Source: a virus
Direction: 5' to 3' (one strand)
IMG/VR virus record: IMGVR_UViG_3300044800_000186
Coordinates: 1-29,372 of that record
Length of the DNA stretch: 29,372 nt
The notes under the pieces were generated by a model. That model was not told where the DNA came from. It ran no database searches and worked only from the letters and a program-made list of their open reading frames with translations. Shown here one piece after another: positions 27,401-29,372 of this stretch. Each line of letters begins with the position of its first letter. Position 1 is the stretch's first letter. The position numbers and the translations under genes were made by a program.

Positions 27401-28082
27401 CAAGATCAAGACGAATCTCAAAGACGGGAACGGGGACGATGTGTATTTCGACATGATGACCTACGACAAGGACTACTGGAGCGTGTATGGGAATATGATC
27501 TCCGGGAAGGCCGGCCAGATTCCAGCCGATCTCAACACGCGCGTTGCTGGCATGACCTCGACGCCATACAAAATTCTCACGGATCTCGGCACGTTGTTCA
27601 AAGGCGAGATGATATACGACTACAAAGGCGACCCCGTGTATCGTCCGACGGATACGCTTCCAGAGAAGATGCAGAAAATGCTCGCGCGCGAACTCCAGAC
27701 GGCCCAGCCGATCTCCGTTTCCACGTTCGGGCAATCGCAACAGAAGGGAGTTGATACCGCGACTTCCCTGATACAATCCATCATCGGTATTCGGCCCGGA
27801 ACGAGCGAGAACGTGAAGGAGAAGAAGCAAATCATCTCCGACCTTATGAGCTTGCGCGATGAGAAGGACAAGCGGCAAATCGAGCTGAACAAACTTGCCG
27901 GGGAGAACGTTGACGAGGCGAAGAAGCAGAGGCAAGAATTCAACCAAAAGCAGCAGGCGAAGCTCAAGGAAATCCTCAAAGGCCAGCAGGTGCAGCAGAT
28001 CCCCACCCATCTCTTCTATATCCAAAACCTCCGCGTCAAACCGCCGAAGCAGGGTACAGACATCAATTCTGTCCTCAAGTGA
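24423..28082 (+). CDS. Large ejection/internal virion protein with HNH nuclease motif
   Basis: This 1219-aa protein has a Pro/Ala-rich N-terminus with three YxPL motifs (YIPLSAGG, YTPLVAKG, YVPLSGKA; residues 3-42). Residues 130-152 carry an HNH motif: ELDHIMPLELGGSNQKSNL, with D135-H136, N145 and N150. Residues about 280-370 have hydrophobic helices that could enter a membrane. Residues about 500-1050 form a mostly helical region like the large polyvalent-protein cores of phages, including RSGTVTSALRLIFQAPGYGE. A charged coiled coil lies near the end (DLMSLRDEKDKRQIELNKLA). It is the largest gene, in the place of an ejection protein or tape measure. Confidence 0.7.
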   Translation: MPYIPLSAGGAPTGTYTPLVAKGVAPTPAPAPSAGYVPLSGKAAPVSTVTPTSPTFQGAGYGASNIKDVSGKPLLTYENEQAKSSQLLSDRTALPFDFTKPQKITPEMLKNGRMPESVSAAIKSSVGGTAAQELDHIMPLELGGSNQKSNLHLEANVPGTRNTPTDPLENQLARKAMNGEISVLDAWRQMAKAKNLPLREDQQTQRTGGATDIAPTYETGAGGDVLKAYPSTMQTLVDLQIDPLSLKADPTKAISSAWDSIKGSVAQEAENIKNLFSSKSVSEAVGGTEKTIAGAAVAVLSPLTALFSGADKIPILGTVSRLISLPFQLLGDAGPDTAKVIVDKLSMISQKAKNDIVDGTGQMLALAGQFALGKISADVLSEKKAALEARFGAEDAKTIVDKAQQMAQAKATETPKVEVRAPAVETMQTARPLPESVTPKETSVTLASGLNLGLDKFVKEDVGPALSRVKEAGTAVVNGLRAVKDAIVNIIEPAKPVERANPEGYAAAMRMIHTPEAEALSFDNARSRTFDSNFKKLEGWFGKYSEKELKDFNLTRGMPESSEAQALQREAGAKLRPELQDPALKTSIKEASDYVYDYAKKNGIDLNYFEDYFYGTYKDAAKVSRFLDYWRSTERYTKEKTLPTIADAANFGLELKNQNPIANIRSEMMAVAQRVGLKQLRDRIETGDISSLGTLTEKAGPDQLRNWAKINDSVFNGMLFEPKFARLVNNLISTNKVSSNLFLRGIRQTTYLSQQVKFLGSIFHMQNMLRGSIASEMGGIVNPKGWADFVKSFKPVDATNPVYKEFVNLGGGHRYSIESQAESQLTTLVHRIETGNYLGGILRIPATILESKYIPPSPGFIHWMFDDFIPKLKFEKFQQDVAAREAKLGRVLRDPEKLRIIKNNQNFYGEMNERLFGRSGTVTSALRLIFQAPGYGEGNFRALARASIGDKKSAQFVVNSLITTLTVSTLGTKILTGNWPALPKNPDDLRDLFKIKTNLKDGNGDDVYFDMMTYDKDYWSVYGNMISGKAGQIPADLNTRVAGMTSTPYKILTDLGTLFKGEMIYDYKGDPVYRPTDTLPEKMQKMLARELQTAQPISVSTFGQSQQKGVDTATSLIQSIIGIRPGTSENVKEKKQIISDLMSLRDEKDKRQIELNKLAGENVDEAKKQRQEFNQKQQAKLKEILKGQQVQQIPTHLFYIQNLRVKPPKQGTDINSVLK

Positions 28083-28105
28083 AATACGCTGGGGACAACG
28101 CCTCT

Positions 28106-28133
28106 TTGCCGAATCCTGAAACAATTGCACAAT
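28106..28133 (+). promoter_or_regulatory. Possible weak promoter (TTGCCG-N16-CACAAT)
   Basis: It matches the TTG and the final AAT of the other promoters with the same 16-bp spacing. It would start transcription at or beside the ATG at 28140, as at 2122. The hexamers are poorer. Confidence 0.3.
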
Positions 28134-28139
28134 AAAGCC

Positions 28140-28496
28140 ATGTCAGTTATAAAAAACGCCACGTCGGCAGTAGCGGCAGCGGCAGCGGCGGCATCGGCGG
28201 CAGCGGCAGCGGCGAAAGTGGCGGTGGAAACTGCGGGCAAGATGACCGACCTTTCGACCGGTGTGGCTGTTCTCCAAGAACAAGTGAAAAACATCAAGGA
28301 GAACGAGTTGGTGCACCTTAATCACCAGATTCAGGAACTGGATAGGAAGATAGACGAGGGCAATGCGAAATCTGATAAAAAGACAGATTCCATTGAGGTA
28401 AAGGTTGACAAGTTGTCCGTCAAAATCGCCTATTGGTCGGGGGGAATCGCCGTCGCCCTCGGCCTCCTACAACTCATCATCAGAATGGCGAAATGA
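28140..28496 (+). CDS. XhlA-like holin/lysis-accessory membrane protein
   Basis: In this 118-aa protein, residues 10-27 are almost all alanine. A coiled coil follows (LQEQVKNIKENELVHLNHQI, then QELDRKID), and a single C-terminal transmembrane helix at about 96-115 (YWSGGIAVALGLLQLIIRMA). A coiled coil plus one C-terminal TM is the plan of XhlA-type lysis proteins. It is followed by the peptidase in ATGA overlap, so the two are translated together. A TTG at 28125 is in frame; ATG 28140 is preferred. There is no Shine-Dalgarno. Confidence 0.65.
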   Translation: MSVIKNATSAVAAAAAAASAAAAAAKVAVETAGKMTDLSTGVAVLQEQVKNIKENELVHLNHQIQELDRKIDEGNAKSDKKTDSIEVKVDKLSVKIAYWSGGIAVALGLLQLIIRMAK

Positions 28497-29326
28497 TGGA
28501 CGAAACAAAAGCGATACTCGGGGGCATCGAAAGCCCGGAAGACAAGCGGGACTACGATTTGGGAACCGTCCAAGCACCGGTCTCAATCCCGGCGTCCTTC
28601 TTGCCGGATATTTCCCTCTTGCCAGTTTACAATCAGGACCAGCAACCGGCGTGTGGGGGTCATGCGGGAGCCAAGCTTCAAAACATTCTCCTCGGTCTCG
28701 GAAAGGATTTATCCCCGCGCTTTGTATTCTCCCTCTGCAAAAAGATAGACGCATTACCACCCGAGAAGGGAACCTATGGCCGCGCGATATTCAAAGTGCT
28801 TCAGAAGTACGGCGTCTGCACGAACGATCTCTTCCCGAACGATGTTACGTTGCCGATCGCGGAGTACGCGGACTGGACGAAGATACCGCAGGCCGCATTC
28901 GTGGATGGGCTCTCGCGCCGGATCGGGCCGTATGCGCAGGTGACCGATCTTTCCCTAGATGGCCTGAAGCAGGCGATCTATCAGAACAAAGCGGTACTGG
29001 TTTTGAAAAAGCCGTGGATTCCCTCTTCGTGGGCTACGCAGTCGAACCCCTCGGGGCATTTCTTCGACCTCGACGGCTACGGCAGTACCCTGCGTTTCAC
29101 AAACAGCTTCGGTCCGGACTGGCAGAATCATGGCGAGGGAGAACTTACAGCGGACGACGCGAAAACTATCATCGAGGCGTGGACTGCTTATGAACCGACG
29201 CCGCCGGTTGCGCCGCTTCCACCCGCGACCATAACGCCGGCAACCGTCTCACCGTGGCTCGACGCACTGAAGCAGTGGCTTGCGAACGTGAAAGCGTGGC
29301 TCTTAAACAAAGGTCGCAACCAGTAA
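28493..29326 (+). CDS. Papain-family (C1A-like) cysteine peptidase, candidate lysin
   Basis: This 277-aa protein carries the complete papain-type active site in order. LPVYNQDQQPACGGHAGAKL has the oxyanion Gln and catalytic Cys54. NPSGHFFDLDGYG has His189. LRFTNSFGPDWQNHGEG has Asn204 in the NSxG context. Residues 233-252 form a Pro/Ala/Thr linker, and the end is a Trp-rich amphipathic helix (SPWLDALKQWLANVKAWLLN) that could bind a membrane or envelope. There is no signal peptide or propeptide of usual size, so release would need a holin. It sits between two membrane-protein genes where an endolysin is expected. Confidence 0.85.
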   Translation: MMDETKAILGGIESPEDKRDYDLGTVQAPVSIPASFLPDISLLPVYNQDQQPACGGHAGAKLQNILLGLGKDLSPRFVFSLCKKIDALPPEKGTYGRAIFKVLQKYGVCTNDLFPNDVTLPIAEYADWTKIPQAAFVDGLSRRIGPYAQVTDLSLDGLKQAIYQNKAVLVLKKPWIPSSWATQSNPSGHFFDLDGYGSTLRFTNSFGPDWQNHGEGELTADDAKTIIEAWTAYEPTPPVAPLPPATITPATVSPWLDALKQWLANVKAWLLNKGRNQ

Positions 29327-29333
29327 CACCAAA

Positions 29334-29372
29334 ATGGAGTATGCACTTGGTGTAGTGGTGTCCCTCATCGTT
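29334..29372 (+). CDS. Start of a membrane protein (partial)
   Basis: ATG at 29334 opens MEYALGVVVSLIV, the beginning of a transmembrane helix, and runs off the right edge. It lies seven bases after the peptidase stop. A holin-like protein is plausible. Confidence 0.5.
   Translation, partial: MEYALGVVVSLIV

Noticed and set aside
24423-28082. A tape-measure protein call for the 1219-aa gene
   Set aside because: There are no tail-tube, tail-assembly chaperone or baseplate genes, and the protein is not a uniform coiled coil. The ejection-protein reading fits better.
26973-28130. A 385-aa open frame on the minus strand opposite the large virion protein
   Set aside because: It is the antisense shadow of a GC-rich, well-supported gene. 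The translation is Leu/Arg/His-rich with no domain, and it has no ribosome-binding site.

Overview
The window reads as most of the genome of a tailed, podovirus-like phage (or a prophage). Packaging, capsid, tail and lysis genes run in one direction. There are no sheath, tail-tube or classical tape-measure genes. No integrase, tRNA, CRISPR array or insertion sequence is visible. TGA is used as an ordinary stop. The host is probably a member of the Patescibacteria (CPR), most likely Parcubacteria. That is inference from two proteins: an SSB that closely resembles Parcubacteria SSBs, and a secreted coiled-coil protein with the Leu/Gln-rich helix common in Parcubacteria surface proteins.

Layout. 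1-111: the tail of an upstream gene and a strong intrinsic terminator. 240-1206: a small leftward operon of three genes (145, 70 and 56 aa); the two upstream genes are each preceded by a copy of the same ~80-bp repeat. 1344-2658: five small rightward genes (membrane, Pro/Gln-rich, HTH, Cys-rich, single-TM), with two sigma70-like promoters and DnaA-box-like sites. 2806-5340: a recombination module (coiled-coil protein, putative annealing protein, PD-(D/E)XK exonuclease, SSB). 5347-7050: small zinc-ribbon proteins and a nuclease-fold protein. 7051-9049: a rearranged accessory region with a regulatory intergenic stretch, a DNA adenine methylase cut off before its catalytic DPPY motif, an AT-richer leftward membrane-protein gene and an HNH-like protein. 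9092-10629: a secreted host-like protein, two small ORFs and an HExxH protein. 10629-18286: TerS, TerL, portal, scaffold, major capsid protein with an inserted beta domain, and decoration and minor head proteins. 18300-28082: a repeat-rich fibre, a tail/hub protein, a head-tail connector and two ejection-type proteins, the larger carrying an HNH motif. 28140-29372: a putative lysis cassette with an XhlA-like membrane protein, a complete papain-type cysteine peptidase and the start of another membrane protein.

Regulation. Four matches to TTGACA-N16-TANNNT share exactly 16-bp spacing, and two sit so close to the start codon that the transcript would be leaderless or nearly so. Many genes lack a Shine-Dalgarno sequence. 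Several of these instead carry a shared intergenic motif, GTCGAAAACCAA, 12-13 nt before the start codon. The portal gene has an attenuator-like leader with competing hairpins.

The most interesting leads are the GTCGAAAACCAA leader element, the papain-type peptidase in the place of a peptidoglycan hydrolase (possibly aimed at a protein S-layer), the virion HNH domain, and the mosaic fibre gene. All functional calls come from reading motifs and gene order; no database search was run.
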